Source of the DNA: Streptomyces sp. CB02923
Lineage (GTDB): Bacteria > Actinomycetota > Actinomycetes > Streptomycetales > Streptomycetaceae
NCBI RefSeq assembly: GCF_001905005.1
Contig: NZ_LWKZ01000001.1
Coordinates: forward strand, 1,367,775 to 1,431,774
DNA length: 64,000 nt
Direction: 5' to 3'
Shown: piece after piece, positions 42,529 to 49,941 of the stretch
Layout of the letters: the number at the start of each line of letters is the position of its first letter
How positions within the stretch are numbered: position 1 is the first letter of the stretch
Position numbers and translations under genes: made by a program
Notes under the pieces: model-generated
What the model was told of the DNA's origin: nothing
Database searches by the model: none
What the model saw: only the letters and a program-made list of their open reading frames with translations

Positions 42529-42534
42529 CGGGAC

Positions 42535-43428
42535 ATGGCTGAGGACGCCTTCACCGAACACCGTCCACTGCTGTTCACCATCGCCTACGAGATGCTGGGC
42601 AGCGCCACCGACGCCGAGGACGTCCTCCAGGAGAGCTACCTGCGGTGGAGCGCGGTCGATCCGGCCGTGGTCGGGCACCCGCGTGCCTACCTGGTCCGCC
42701 TGGTGACCCGCCAGGCCCTCAACCACCTGCGCGCGGCCAGGGCCCGGCGCGAGGACTACGTCGGCATGTGGCTGCCCGAGCCGATCCGTACGGCACCCGG
42801 GGTGAGCGACGACGTGATCCTGGCCGAGTCGGTGTCGATGGCCATGCTGCTCGTCCTGGAGACACTCAACCCGACCGAGCGCGCGGTGTTCGTGCTGCAC
42901 GAGGTGTTCGGCTACCCCCACGCCGAGATCGCCGTCTCGGTCGGCAAGTCCGAGGCCGCCGTACGGCAGATCGCCCACCGCGCGCGCCGGCACGTCCACG
43001 CGCGGCGCCGCCGCCACGAGCCCGGCACCGACGCCACCGGGATCGTCCAGCGATTCCTGTCCGCGGCGGCGACCGGCGAGGTCCAGGCGCTGATGGACCT
43101 GCTGGCGCCCGATGTGGTGGTGATCTCCGACGGCGGCGGGAAGGCGGCCGCCGTCCGCCGCCCGGTCACCGGCCGCGCCGAGGTCGCCCGGTTCGTCCTC
43201 GGCGCGTACCGCACCGGCACCGCCGCGGCCCGCGTCGAACCCGCCACGTACAACGGCATGCCCGCGGCGCGGTTCGTCACGGACGGCGGTCTCGGCTGGC
43301 TGGTGGCGTTCGAGATCCACGACGGCCGGATCACCGGCCTCTACGGCATGCGCAACCCGGACAAGCTGCACCACGCCGACGCGGTGCGCACACTCGACAG
43401 AGGAGGACCCCCACCGTGGAAACCATGA
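42535..43428 (+). CDS. SigJ/ECF41-family sigma factor with C-terminal SnoaL-like domain
   Basis: The 297-aa protein has an ECF sigma2 region (FTIAYEMLGSATDAEDVLQESYLRW), a sigma4 region (LNPTERAVFVLHEVFGYPHAEIA then SEAAVRQIAHRARRHV) and a C-terminal domain of about 120 residues like SnoaL/NTF2, which in ECF41 factors regulates activity in place of an anti-sigma factor. The Arg/Glu pattern and the DGGGKAAAVRRPVTG motif (the ECF41 C-terminal signature) agree. The gene overlaps the next by 13 bp, so both are made together. The ECF41-like promoter upstream suggests positive autoregulation. Confidence 0.9.
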   Translation: MAEDAFTEHRPLLFTIAYEMLGSATDAEDVLQESYLRWSAVDPAVVGHPRAYLVRLVTRQALNHLRAARARREDYVGMWLPEPIRTAPGVSDDVILAESVSMAMLLVLETLNPTERAVFVLHEVFGYPHAEIAVSVGKSEAAVRQIAHRARRHVHARRRRHEPGTDATGIVQRFLSAAATGEVQALMDLLAPDVVVISDGGGKAAAVRRPVTGRAEVARFVLGAYRTGTAAARVEPATYNGMPAARFVTDGGLGWLVAFEIHDGRITGLYGMRNPDKLHHADAVRTLDRGGPPPWKP

Positions 43429-43949
43429 CCGTGGAGCGCGTCATCGACGCCCCGATCGAGACGGTGTTCGCCTGGCTCACCACGACCACCAACTACACCT
43501 GCTCCCCCCTGGTGGTGCGCTGCCGCCTGGCCCGGCACGGCGAGTCCGCGCCCTACGGCGTCGGCGCGGTGCGCAACCACCTCTGGATGATCGGCTGGTT
43601 CCGGGAGCGCATCACCCTCTACGACCCGCCGTACGCCACCGAGTACACCGTCGAGCGCAGCCTGCCGCCGTCCCGGCACGAACTCGGCCGTATGACGTTC
43701 GCCGAGACCGGCGGCGGCACCCACGTGCGGTGGACCACCCGCGCCGAGATCCCCTTGCCGCTGCTCGGCGGCCTCCTCACCCGGCTCGTCGCGCGGCCGG
43801 TCATCACCCGCACCTTCGGCAACATCCTCAAGGCCGCGGACACGGCACTGGCCGGACAGCGGGGGCGGACCGGACAGCCAGGCCGGACCGGACAGCCTGG
43901 CCGGAACCGGGCAGGCGGGGCAGACCGGGCAGGCGGGGGCCGCCCCTGA
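43416..43949 (+). CDS. SRPBCC-family protein coupled to the sigma factor
   Basis: The 177-aa protein has the START/SRPBCC fold: a first strand VERVIDAPIETVFAWLT, a middle with GVGAVRNHLWMIGWFRERIT, and a long C-terminal helix (LLTRLVARPVITRTFGNIL). Such domains bind hydrophobic ligands. It ends in a Gly/Arg/Gln-rich repeat tail. The GTG at 43416 with GAGGAGGA overlaps the sigma gene by 13 bp. ECF41 genes usually drive a COE-type oxidoreductase or decarboxylase gene, so an SRPBCC partner is a variation. Confidence 0.82.
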   Translation: METMTVERVIDAPIETVFAWLTTTTNYTCSPLVVRCRLARHGESAPYGVGAVRNHLWMIGWFRERITLYDPPYATEYTVERSLPPSRHELGRMTFAETGGGTHVRWTTRAEIPLPLLGGLLTRLVARPVITRTFGNILKAADTALAGQRGRTGQPGRTGQPGRNRAGGADRAGGGRP

Positions 43950-44735
43950 CTAGCCCCACAGCTCCCGCAGGGCGGCGTTGACGGTGGCGGGCTGCTGGGT
44001 GTGCGGGTAGTAGCCGTCCACGCGGAGCAGCCGGGCGCCGACGGCTCCGGCCACGGCTTCGGCGCAGGCGACCAGCGGTTCGCCCACATACGTGCGGTAC
44101 GGCTCCGGCGCGTCCTGCCAGGTCCCGCAGATCACCAGCGTCGGCCACGGTGCGGCCCGCAACGGCTCCAGGGGTACGGCCGCCTCCCACACCGGGCGCT
44201 CGCGCATCGACGTCGCCACGGCCCGGAGCCGCTGCGGACCGGGGTCGGGCATGGCCATGCCGATGCCCTCGGTGGAGGCGCGCAGGTACTGCTCCGGGGT
44301 GACCGACTCCGGCACACCGGCACTGTCCCGCACCCGTTCCAGCAGGGCCTCGACAGCCGGATGACCGGCGGCCGCGGAGAACGCGGACGGCTGGATCAGC
44401 GTCAGGGACCGTACGAGACCGGGCCGGCGCCCGGCCGCGAGCATGGCCGCCAGCCCACCGTTGCCGTGCCCGACCAGGTGCGCGCCTCCGTCCAGCCGCG
44501 CCAGCAGCTCCACCAGGTCGTCGGCATCGGTGTCGAAGTCACTGCGGCCGGTGTCCGGGCTGCGGCCGTAGCCGCGGCGGTCCACCAGCAGCAGCCGGTA
44601 GCGGTCGGCCAGCGACCGCTGGGCCGCGAACCCGTACGCCTCGTCACTCCCCCACGTAAAAATGTTGTGCACGAACACGACAGGAACTCCCGCCCCGCCG
44701 GTCTCATCCCACACCGTCACATGCACCGCACTCAT
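43950..44735 (-). CDS. Alpha/beta hydrolase-fold protein lacking the nucleophile serine
   Basis: The 261-aa protein has the hydrolase fold: VVFVHNIFTWGSDEAYGF at strand 3, LLVDRRGYGRSPDT, and the nucleophile elbow LVGHGNGGLAA. The usual GxSxG reads G-H-G-N-G here; the Ser codon position is GGC (Gly), a one-base change from AGC. The base is likely His in YPHTQQP and the acid Asp in GTWQDAPEP. It should be inactive as a Ser hydrolase or act as a binder. The ATG at 44735 is preceded by a poly-CCCCGCC stretch. It is convergent with the SRPBCC gene. Confidence 0.82.
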   Translation of the reverse strand: MSAVHVTVWDETGGAGVPVVFVHNIFTWGSDEAYGFAAQRSLADRYRLLLVDRRGYGRSPDTGRSDFDTDADDLVELLARLDGGAHLVGHGNGGLAAMLAAGRRPGLVRSLTLIQPSAFSAAAGHPAVEALLERVRDSAGVPESVTPEQYLRASTEGIGMAMPDPGPQRLRAVATSMRERPVWEAAVPLEPLRAAPWPTLVICGTWQDAPEPYRTYVGEPLVACAEAVAGAVGARLLRVDGYYPHTQQPATVNAALRELWG

Positions 44736-44809
44736 ACGACGACACCTCTCCCTTCAAACTCCCCCGCCCCCGCCCCTTCAGACTCCCCCGCCCCCCAGCC
44801 CCCACCCCT

Positions 44810-45289
44810 TCAGCTGTCCGGCTCTCCGGCATCGGCATCGGCCTCCCACAGGCGCCTGAGGTCTTCGAGCTCCGCCCTGGGGAAGTGCTCACCCCACGTG
44901 CTGCGGTAGGCGCTCTCGCCGTAGCACCGGGCCACCTCGTCGAAGCAGCGGATCACCGCGCCGGCCAGCACGCCGACGGGGAGCTGGGCCGACCAGATCT
45001 CGACCCCCTTGTTGTCGTGCTCACCACCGTGCGCCAGCCGCAGCACGCGCACCCAGACGTCCCCGCCTCCCCGGTAGAAGATCCACCGATACGCGGTCGG
45101 CTCGGCCTCGAACTGAACCCGGCTCTCCACCTCACCCGCAACAACCCGGGCCATCGCCCCCAGAAGCTCCTCAGGCGCATCACTGATATCCGACGCACCG
45201 AGCCCGACCCTCCCCCGGTCATCCTCAAGAGCACAGTCGGCCCACCCACGCCCCGCCAGCGTCCAGGTGAGGCGAGGAGCGGGGGTCAC
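44810..45289 (-). CDS. Hypothetical protein (159 aa), second of a coupled pair
   Basis: I do not recognise this protein. It is rich in Trp (WTLAGRGWAD, YRWIFYRGGGDVWVRVLRL, STWGEHFP) and acidic at the C-terminus. This pattern is often seen in small cytosolic Streptomyces proteins and immunity-like proteins. Its GTG start at 45289 overlaps the stop of the upstream small gene (45286-45289), so they are translated together. No signal or membrane segment is visible. It could be part of a toxin-immunity or regulatory set, but no evidence decides. Confidence 0.6.
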   Translation of the reverse strand: MTPAPRLTWTLAGRGWADCALEDDRGRVGLGASDISDAPEELLGAMARVVAGEVESRVQFEAEPTAYRWIFYRGGGDVWVRVLRLAHGGEHDNKGVEIWSAQLPVGVLAGAVIRCFDEVARCYGESAYRSTWGEHFPRAELEDLRRLWEADADAGEPDS

Positions 45290-45531
45290 CGCTGCTCCCC
45301 GACGAGAAAGCCTCGGACGTCAGCCGCCAGGCGAGGGTCGCTGTCCCAGATCCAGGCGACGACCTCGTCGGCGCGAGCCGTCAGCCCCGGGGCCCACACG
45401 TCGACGGCGTAGTGCACGGAGTCCTCGTCGAAACTGAACCGACCGCCGAATGTCACGCCGACGGAGGCGTGTTCCTCACAGCGGATGGTCAGGCCGGGGT
45501 CGTCAGCGTTGTCGCCGTCAAGGAGGGTCAT
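45286..45531 (-). CDS. Small protein resembling a shortened DUF6228 member (81 aa)
   Basis: The sequence LTIRCEEHASVGVTFGGRFSFDEDSVHYAVDVWAPGL and the block WIWDSDPRLAADVRGFLVG recall DUF6228-type Streptomyces proteins, as far as I can judge from memory. There the first and last blocks are separated by some 60-80 residues; here they are joined directly, as if the middle had been deleted. The ATG at 45531 has no strong ribosome site. It is coupled to the gene at 44810. The role is unknown. Confidence 0.5.
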   Translation of the reverse strand: MTLLDGDNADDPGLTIRCEEHASVGVTFGGRFSFDEDSVHYAVDVWAPGLTARADEVVAWIWDSDPRLAADVRGFLVGEQR

Positions 45532-45545
45532 GGGCACAACGTTAG

Positions 45546-45734
45546 TCAGCGTCGCCGCCCACCTCGGCCCGACTCGGTCTGCGACGGCTTCGCCGCCACC
45601 AGTAGCGCCGCGAACGCGGCGGCTGCGCACGCCTGGTATCCGGTCCACACCTCGCCTCCGGCGCTGCCGCCCTGCCACGCCGCCAGGAGGCCGACGACGG
45701 CCGCCAGGGCGAGAGCCGAGGCCAAGGAACGCAA
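45546..45734 (-). CDS. Possible small membrane protein (62 aa) overlapping a TetR relic
   Basis: This frame has two hydrophobic helices (ASALALAAVVGLLAAW and CAAAAFAALLVAA) and ends 14 bp before the DUF6228-like gene on the same strand. A TTG at 45734 is the only near start. Codon G+C is good but not perfect. Part of the DNA also encodes the N-terminus of a TetR relic in the opposite direction, and only one of them can be the real gene there. Low confidence. Confidence 0.3.
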   Translation of the reverse strand: MRSLASALALAAVVGLLAAWQGGSAGGEVWTGYQACAAAAFAALLVAAKPSQTESGRGGRRR

Positions 45735-46190
45735 CCGCCGGGCCCTGCTGGACGCCGCGTTCCCGGTCGCCTCCCGGGACGGGCACCGGGCCAGGCTGGA
45801 CGAGATCGCCGAACGGGCCGGCCTGACCACCGGCGCCGTCTACTCACCGTTCGGCAGCAAGAACGGCCTGGTGATCGCCCTGGTCGCCGACTCCCCGCGG
45901 CCGCACTACGAAGAGATCGAGCAGGCCGTCCCCGCCGGGCCGGACCTCGGCTCCCGGCTCGCCACGTCCATCCGGTCCCAGGAGGACCACCTGGTCGCCC
46001 TGTTCACCGGACGGCCGCACAACGAGGCCACCGTGACACCACACCAGGCACAACGCCTGACCACCGCGCTCCCCCTCATCGGTGAGGTGCATGCCGGACG
46101 CCAACGCGCGGGCAGCGTCGGCGAAGTAGTGCGGGCGGTCCGTGACGGCCTCCACGGCGGGGCGCGCACACGCCTGGCGTACCCCAGAAA
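45682..46190 (+). pseudogene. TetR-family regulator relic
   Basis: Residues read in frame from 45682 give a TetR helix-turn-helix (RRALLDAAFPVA, LDEIAERAGLTTGAVYSPFGSK) and about 100 more residues of ligand-domain-like sequence (EEDHLVALF is visible as QEDHLVALFTG). No ATG or GTG start lies upstream with a ribosome site, and the C-terminal part changes into non-coding, AT-richer DNA near 46190. The frame is open into the propeller gene. I read it as a truncated and decayed regulator gene. Confidence 0.55.
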
Positions 46191-46308
46191 TCAGGTCAAT
46201 CCTCTCTCACGGTATTCACTTTATGAGTTTGCGCAACTACGCTCTGTTGCGTCACTTCTGGCGCAGGCCCGCCCCGCGAGAGCCGGGTGCGGGCCGGGGA
46301 GGAACGCG
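46191..46308 (+). promoter_or_regulatory. AT-richer promoter region of the propeller gene
   Basis: The DNA has lower G+C, with TTGCGCAA at 46228-46236 and another TTGCG about 25 bp on, possible recognition sites. GGGGAGGAAC at 46293-46302 is a good ribosome site for the ATG at 46309. Confidence 0.45.
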
Positions 46309-47433
46309 ATGGCTTCATGGAAGTGGAACAACCAGGAGAGCCCCACCGCCACCATCGGCGTCCGGGCCACGATGGGCGCCGTCACCATGAAGGACGACGC
46401 GCAGGCCGCGCAGCGGCCGTACGTCTTCGTGCGCGGCTACGACTCGCGCCTGCACGTCAACTGGTGGGACGGCAAGGCATGGCACTGGAGCGACCAGGGC
46501 ACGCCGGCCGGGCGCACGGTCATCGAGCGGGTCGGGGCCGTCACGGTCCAGGACGGTCCGAACGCGCAGCAGCGCCCGTACGCCTTCGTCATCACCGACG
46601 ACTCGCACCTGCACGTCAACTGGTGGGACGGCAGCAAGTGGAACTGGAACGACCAGGGCGCACCCAGCGGGCGCCTGGTCCGCGAGGGCGTCGGCGTGGT
46701 CTCCGTCCAGGACAGCCCGAGCGCCAAGCAGCGCCCGTACGTCTTCGTCCTCACCGACGACTTCCGGCTCTGGGTGAACTGGTGGGACGGCAGCAAGTGG
46801 AACTGGAGCGACCAGGGCGCACCGCCGAACCACACCATCTCCCGCCCCCTCGGCGTCACCACCGTGAAGGACGACCCGAACGCCTTCACCCGCCCCTACG
46901 CCTTCGTCATCACCGAGGACTCCCGGGTCTGGGTGAACTGGTGGGACGGCAGCAAGTGGAACTGGAGCGACCAGGGCGCACCGTCGGGGCAGCCGGTCAA
47001 GAAGGGCGTCGGCGCCGTCAGCGTCCAGAACGACCCGAACGCACAGCAGCGCCCGTACGCCTTCGTCCAGGGCTACGACTCGAAGCTGTACGTGAACTGG
47101 TGGGACGGCAGCAAGTGGAACTGGAGTGACCAGGGCGCGCCCGGCGGGCGGCTCATCCTCGACTCCGTCGGCGTGGTCACCATGAAGGACGACCCGAACG
47201 CCTTCACCCGCCCCTACGTCTTCGTCCTCGGCGACGACTCCAAGCTCTACGTCAACTGGTGGGACGGCAGCAAGTGGAACTGGGCCGCCCAGGGCACCCC
47301 GCCCGGACGCGTCATCGAACGCCCCGGCGAGACGCTCACCATGCAGGACAACCCGAGCGCCGCACAGCGGCCCTACGCCTTCGTCATCACCGATGACTCC
47401 GACCTCTACGTCAACTGGTGGTCACTGGCCTGA
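46309..47433 (+). CDS. Seven-bladed WWDG beta-propeller (lectin-like), no signal peptide
   Basis: The 374-aa protein is built from seven repeats of about 53 residues with the pattern RPY-x-FV-x3-D-(S/F)-x-L-x-VNWWDG-x-KWNW-x2-QG-x-P. The N-terminus starts with SWKWNNQESPT, which is the end of a repeat, and the seventh repeat ends at VNWWSLA. So the first strand must close the ring (a velcro fold). The layout recalls lectin propellers such as the PVL or tachylectin-2 types. No Sec or Tat signal is visible. The ligand and role are unknown. Confidence 0.85.
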   Translation: MASWKWNNQESPTATIGVRATMGAVTMKDDAQAAQRPYVFVRGYDSRLHVNWWDGKAWHWSDQGTPAGRTVIERVGAVTVQDGPNAQQRPYAFVITDDSHLHVNWWDGSKWNWNDQGAPSGRLVREGVGVVSVQDSPSAKQRPYVFVLTDDFRLWVNWWDGSKWNWSDQGAPPNHTISRPLGVTTVKDDPNAFTRPYAFVITEDSRVWVNWWDGSKWNWSDQGAPSGQPVKKGVGAVSVQNDPNAQQRPYAFVQGYDSKLYVNWWDGSKWNWSDQGAPGGRLILDSVGVVTMKDDPNAFTRPYVFVLGDDSKLYVNWWDGSKWNWAAQGTPPGRVIERPGETLTMQDNPSAAQRPYAFVITDDSDLYVNWWSLA

Positions 47434-47522
47434 GGTTCCAGGGTCCTCGGCCCCGACGGCACATCCGCCGCTTCCCGTAAAAGAACTCGCGCGTGCAGCC
47501 GTCCGGATGATGACGTGGCACG

Positions 47523-48476
47523 GTGACCCACCACGATGAAGCGACGGCTGCCGGACCGAGGACCCTGGCCTGGGTGAGCCGGCATCTGGAGCGCGGCGAA
47601 CGGGTCGTCAGGACCGAGTCGCTGCACGGCGGCATCACTGCCGCCATGCGGCGGCTGACCGTCGGCGCGCGGCACGGGGGCACCCGTGACCTGGTGCTGC
47701 GGTCCTTCGTCGACGTGGAGCACGCCGAGGACTGGCTGGACAGGGAGGCCGGCGCCCTGACCCTGCTCGCGGGGACCGGAGTGCCGGCTCCTGGACTGGT
47801 CGCGGTTGATCCGACGGCCGCGCACTGCGAGTACCCGTCGCTCCTCATGACGCATATGGCGGGACGGACGGTCCTCGACGACGAGGGTCTGGAGACGCGC
47901 GTCCCGCTGCTGGCCCGTCAGCTCGTGGAGATTCACGCGTTGCGGCCCGCCGCGAGGCCCCGGGGGTACGTGGCGTTGACGACCGCCGACACCGTCGTGC
48001 CCCCGAAGGGCGCGGACGCGGCGGTCTGGGCTGCGGCGATCGAAATGATCCGCAGGCCCGCGCCGCCTTACGAAGGGCGCTTCCTGCACCGGGACTTCCA
48101 GCCCGGCAACGTACTGTTCGACGTGCCGCCCGCAAGCCCGGCAGATGCCCGGATCACCGGCGTCGTCGACTGGGCGGCCACCTCCTGGGGCCCGGCGGAT
48201 CTCGACGTGGCGCACTGCTCCGTCAATCTCGCGCTGCTGCACGGACCGGCGTGGGGCCTGCGGTTCGCTGAAGCGTACGAGGAGGCCGGCGGGGTGCTGG
48301 CCGCGACCGCGAGCGAGCGGCTGTACTGGAAGGTGCGGGACGGGCTGGCGTCCTCGGAGGAAGTGCAGCTGGTGGCGCGGCCGTGGCGGGCGGCCGGGAG
48401 GACGGAGCTGACGACGCGCGCCGTCCAGGAGCGGCTGGACGCCTATGTCACCGCCCTGATGGACGCGCCGGGCTGA
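47523..48476 (+). CDS. APH-type phosphotransferase family protein
   Basis: The 317-aa protein has the aminoglycoside/choline kinase fold: HRDFQPGNVLFD is the catalytic loop with Asp, and GVVDWAATSWGPADLDVAH the metal-binding DxD-like motif. The N-terminal lobe has ITAAMRRLTV and the LVLRSF strand with its Arg/Lys. The substrate is open, as many relatives phosphorylate small metabolites rather than drugs. The GTG at 47523 has no good site. Its 3' end overlaps the convergent HxlR gene by 34 bp. Confidence 0.85.
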   Translation: MTHHDEATAAGPRTLAWVSRHLERGERVVRTESLHGGITAAMRRLTVGARHGGTRDLVLRSFVDVEHAEDWLDREAGALTLLAGTGVPAPGLVAVDPTAAHCEYPSLLMTHMAGRTVLDDEGLETRVPLLARQLVEIHALRPAARPRGYVALTTADTVVPPKGADAAVWAAAIEMIRRPAPPYEGRFLHRDFQPGNVLFDVPPASPADARITGVVDWAATSWGPADLDVAHCSVNLALLHGPAWGLRFAEAYEEAGGVLAATASERLYWKVRDGLASSEEVQLVARPWRAAGRTELTTRAVQERLDAYVTALMDAPG

Positions 48477-48871
48477 GCCGCTTCGGCTGCTCGGTCGCTG
48501 TGGGCGACCGGCTCGGTACCGGCGTCGAGCGCATCGAGCACCGCGTCGCCGTTCGCCCTCGCCCACTCGGTCAGCACGTGGATCGGTTCGATCAGCGTCG
48601 CCCCGAGCGGCGTGAGTTCGTACTCGACGCGGGGCGGCACCTCGGCGTAGGCCTGGCGGCGGATGAGGCCGTGCGCCTCCAGCCGCCGGAGCGTCTGGGT
48701 GAGCATCTTGCGGGAGATGCCGCCGATCAGCCCGATCAGGTCGCCATGGCGCACCGGGCCCCTGCTGAGGCCGTAGAGCACGACCACCGTCCACTTGTCG
48801 GCGATCAACTCGACCGCCATACGCGCCGGGCAGTCGGCGAGAAAGGGATCACCGGGACCAAAACCGCTCAT
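48443..48871 (-). CDS. HxlR-family transcriptional regulator
   Basis: The 142-aa winged-helix protein starts with a Cys-containing DCPARMAVELIADKWTVVVLYGL and continues with GISRKMLTQTLRRLEAHGLIRR. Both are typical of HxlR regulators that sense electrophiles or formaldehyde. The ATG at 48871 is preferred over an upstream start; the extra 21 residues are not family-like. It is divergent from the quinone-oxidoreductase gene, and the shared intergenic DNA holds likely operator sites, so it probably represses that gene. Confidence 0.9.
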   Translation of the reverse strand: MSGFGPGDPFLADCPARMAVELIADKWTVVVLYGLSRGPVRHGDLIGLIGGISRKMLTQTLRRLEAHGLIRRQAYAEVPPRVEYELTPLGATLIEPIHVLTEWARANGDAVLDALDAGTEPVAHSDRAAEAAQPGASIRAVT

Positions 48872-48880
48872 GGCGCCAAA

Positions 48881-48907
48881 GGTACCTGCGGGTTCCTGTC
48901 GGAAACC
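48881..48907. promoter_or_regulatory. Three 10-bp-phased half-sites between HxlR and oxidoreductase genes
   Basis: GGTACC (48881), GGTTCC (48891) and GGAAACC (48901) start exactly 10 bp apart, one helical turn each. They are placed to bind HxlR dimers and control both genes. Confidence 0.55.
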
Positions 48908-48957
48908 TAGCCTGGGTTCACTTCCCCCTCTCAAACCTCTCGAAGCTCAGGAGAGTC

Positions 48958-49896
48958 ATGCGAGTCATGCGAGTCATCACGCAGCAGACGCTCGGCGGTC
49001 CCGAGGTGCTCACCATCGTGGACGCGCCCGAGCCCCGGCCCCTTCCGACCGAGGTTCTCGTCCACGTCAAGGCGATCGGGCTCAACCCACTGGAGGCGCG
49101 GCTGCGCGCCGGCGAGTTCCCGCTGATCGGCCGGCCGCCGTTCATCCTCGGCTGGGACATCAGCGGCATGGTCGGGGAGGGGTCGCTGACGTATCGGTTC
49201 CGGCCCGGCGACGAGGTGTTCGGGATGCCGCTGTTCCCGCGGGCGGCGAGCGCGTACGCCGAGGCCGTGGCGGCACCGGCGCTGCACCTGGTACGCAAAC
49301 CGGCGTCGCTCACGCACGTCGAGGCGGCGGCGCTGCCGATCGTCGGACTGACGGCGTGGCAGGGACTCGTCGACCTCGGCGGCGTGACCGAGGGCGACCG
49401 CGTCCTGGTCCACGGCGGTGGGGGCGGGGTCGGCCACGTCGCGGTCCAGATAGCGAAGGCGCTCGGCGCGCACGTGATCGCGACCGCGAGCGGGAGCAAG
49501 CGGGAGTTCGTCGAGGGGTTCGGCGCCGACGAGGTGATCGACTACACGGCGGTCGACTTCACCGGGGCGGTCCGCGACATCGACGTCGTGCTCGACACGA
49601 TCGGCGGCGACACCGTCGAGCGGTCGCTCGGAGTCCTCCGACCGGGCGGTCACCTAGTGACGGCGGTCGCCGACGAGGATGCGGCGCTCGCCGCCACGTA
49701 CGAGGCAGCCGGAATGCGTTTCAGCGGCATCGCGGTCGACCCCGACCCGGTCGCCCTGCGCGGTCTCGTCGACCTCGTCGAACAGGGCAGGCTCCGGGTC
49801 CACGTGCAGGAGACGTTCCCGTTCGAACGCGTCGCCGACGCGCACCGGCTGCTCGACGGCGGCCACCTCCAGGGCAAACTCGTCCTCACCGTCTGA
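48958..49896 (+). CDS. Zinc-independent NADPH:quinone oxidoreductase (MDR superfamily)
   Basis: The 312-aa medium-chain reductase has VHGGGGGVGHVAVQIAKALG as its nucleotide-binding loop, followed by ATASGSKREF, and the N-terminal GLNPLEARLRAGE that marks the quinone oxidoreductase group. There is no zinc-ligand pattern. It reduces quinones or enones. The ATG at 48958 has CAGGAGAG 5 nt before it; a second ATG at 48967 is weaker. It sits divergent from an HxlR regulator, a familiar detoxification pair. Confidence 0.92.
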   Translation: MRVMRVITQQTLGGPEVLTIVDAPEPRPLPTEVLVHVKAIGLNPLEARLRAGEFPLIGRPPFILGWDISGMVGEGSLTYRFRPGDEVFGMPLFPRAASAYAEAVAAPALHLVRKPASLTHVEAAALPIVGLTAWQGLVDLGGVTEGDRVLVHGGGGGVGHVAVQIAKALGAHVIATASGSKREFVEGFGADEVIDYTAVDFTGAVRDIDVVLDTIGGDTVERSLGVLRPGGHLVTAVADEDAALAATYEAAGMRFSGIAVDPDPVALRGLVDLVEQGRLRVHVQETFPFERVADAHRLLDGGHLQGKLVLTV

Positions 49897-49941
49897 CCCG
49901 CTGTGGAGCCGCTGTGGAGCCGCCGTTGACCCGCTGCCTTG

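Larger units (their letters stand above)
42296..42534. other. Repeat-rich promoter region of the sigma factor gene
   Basis: About 240 bp hold the 24-bp direct repeats at 42320-42378, the ECF41-like promoter at 42391-42417 and the 15-bp repeats at 42469-42528. I see no other coding frame with a site, except an in-frame ATG at 42421 that would extend the sigma factor by 38 Arg/Ser-rich residues. Confidence 0.5.
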
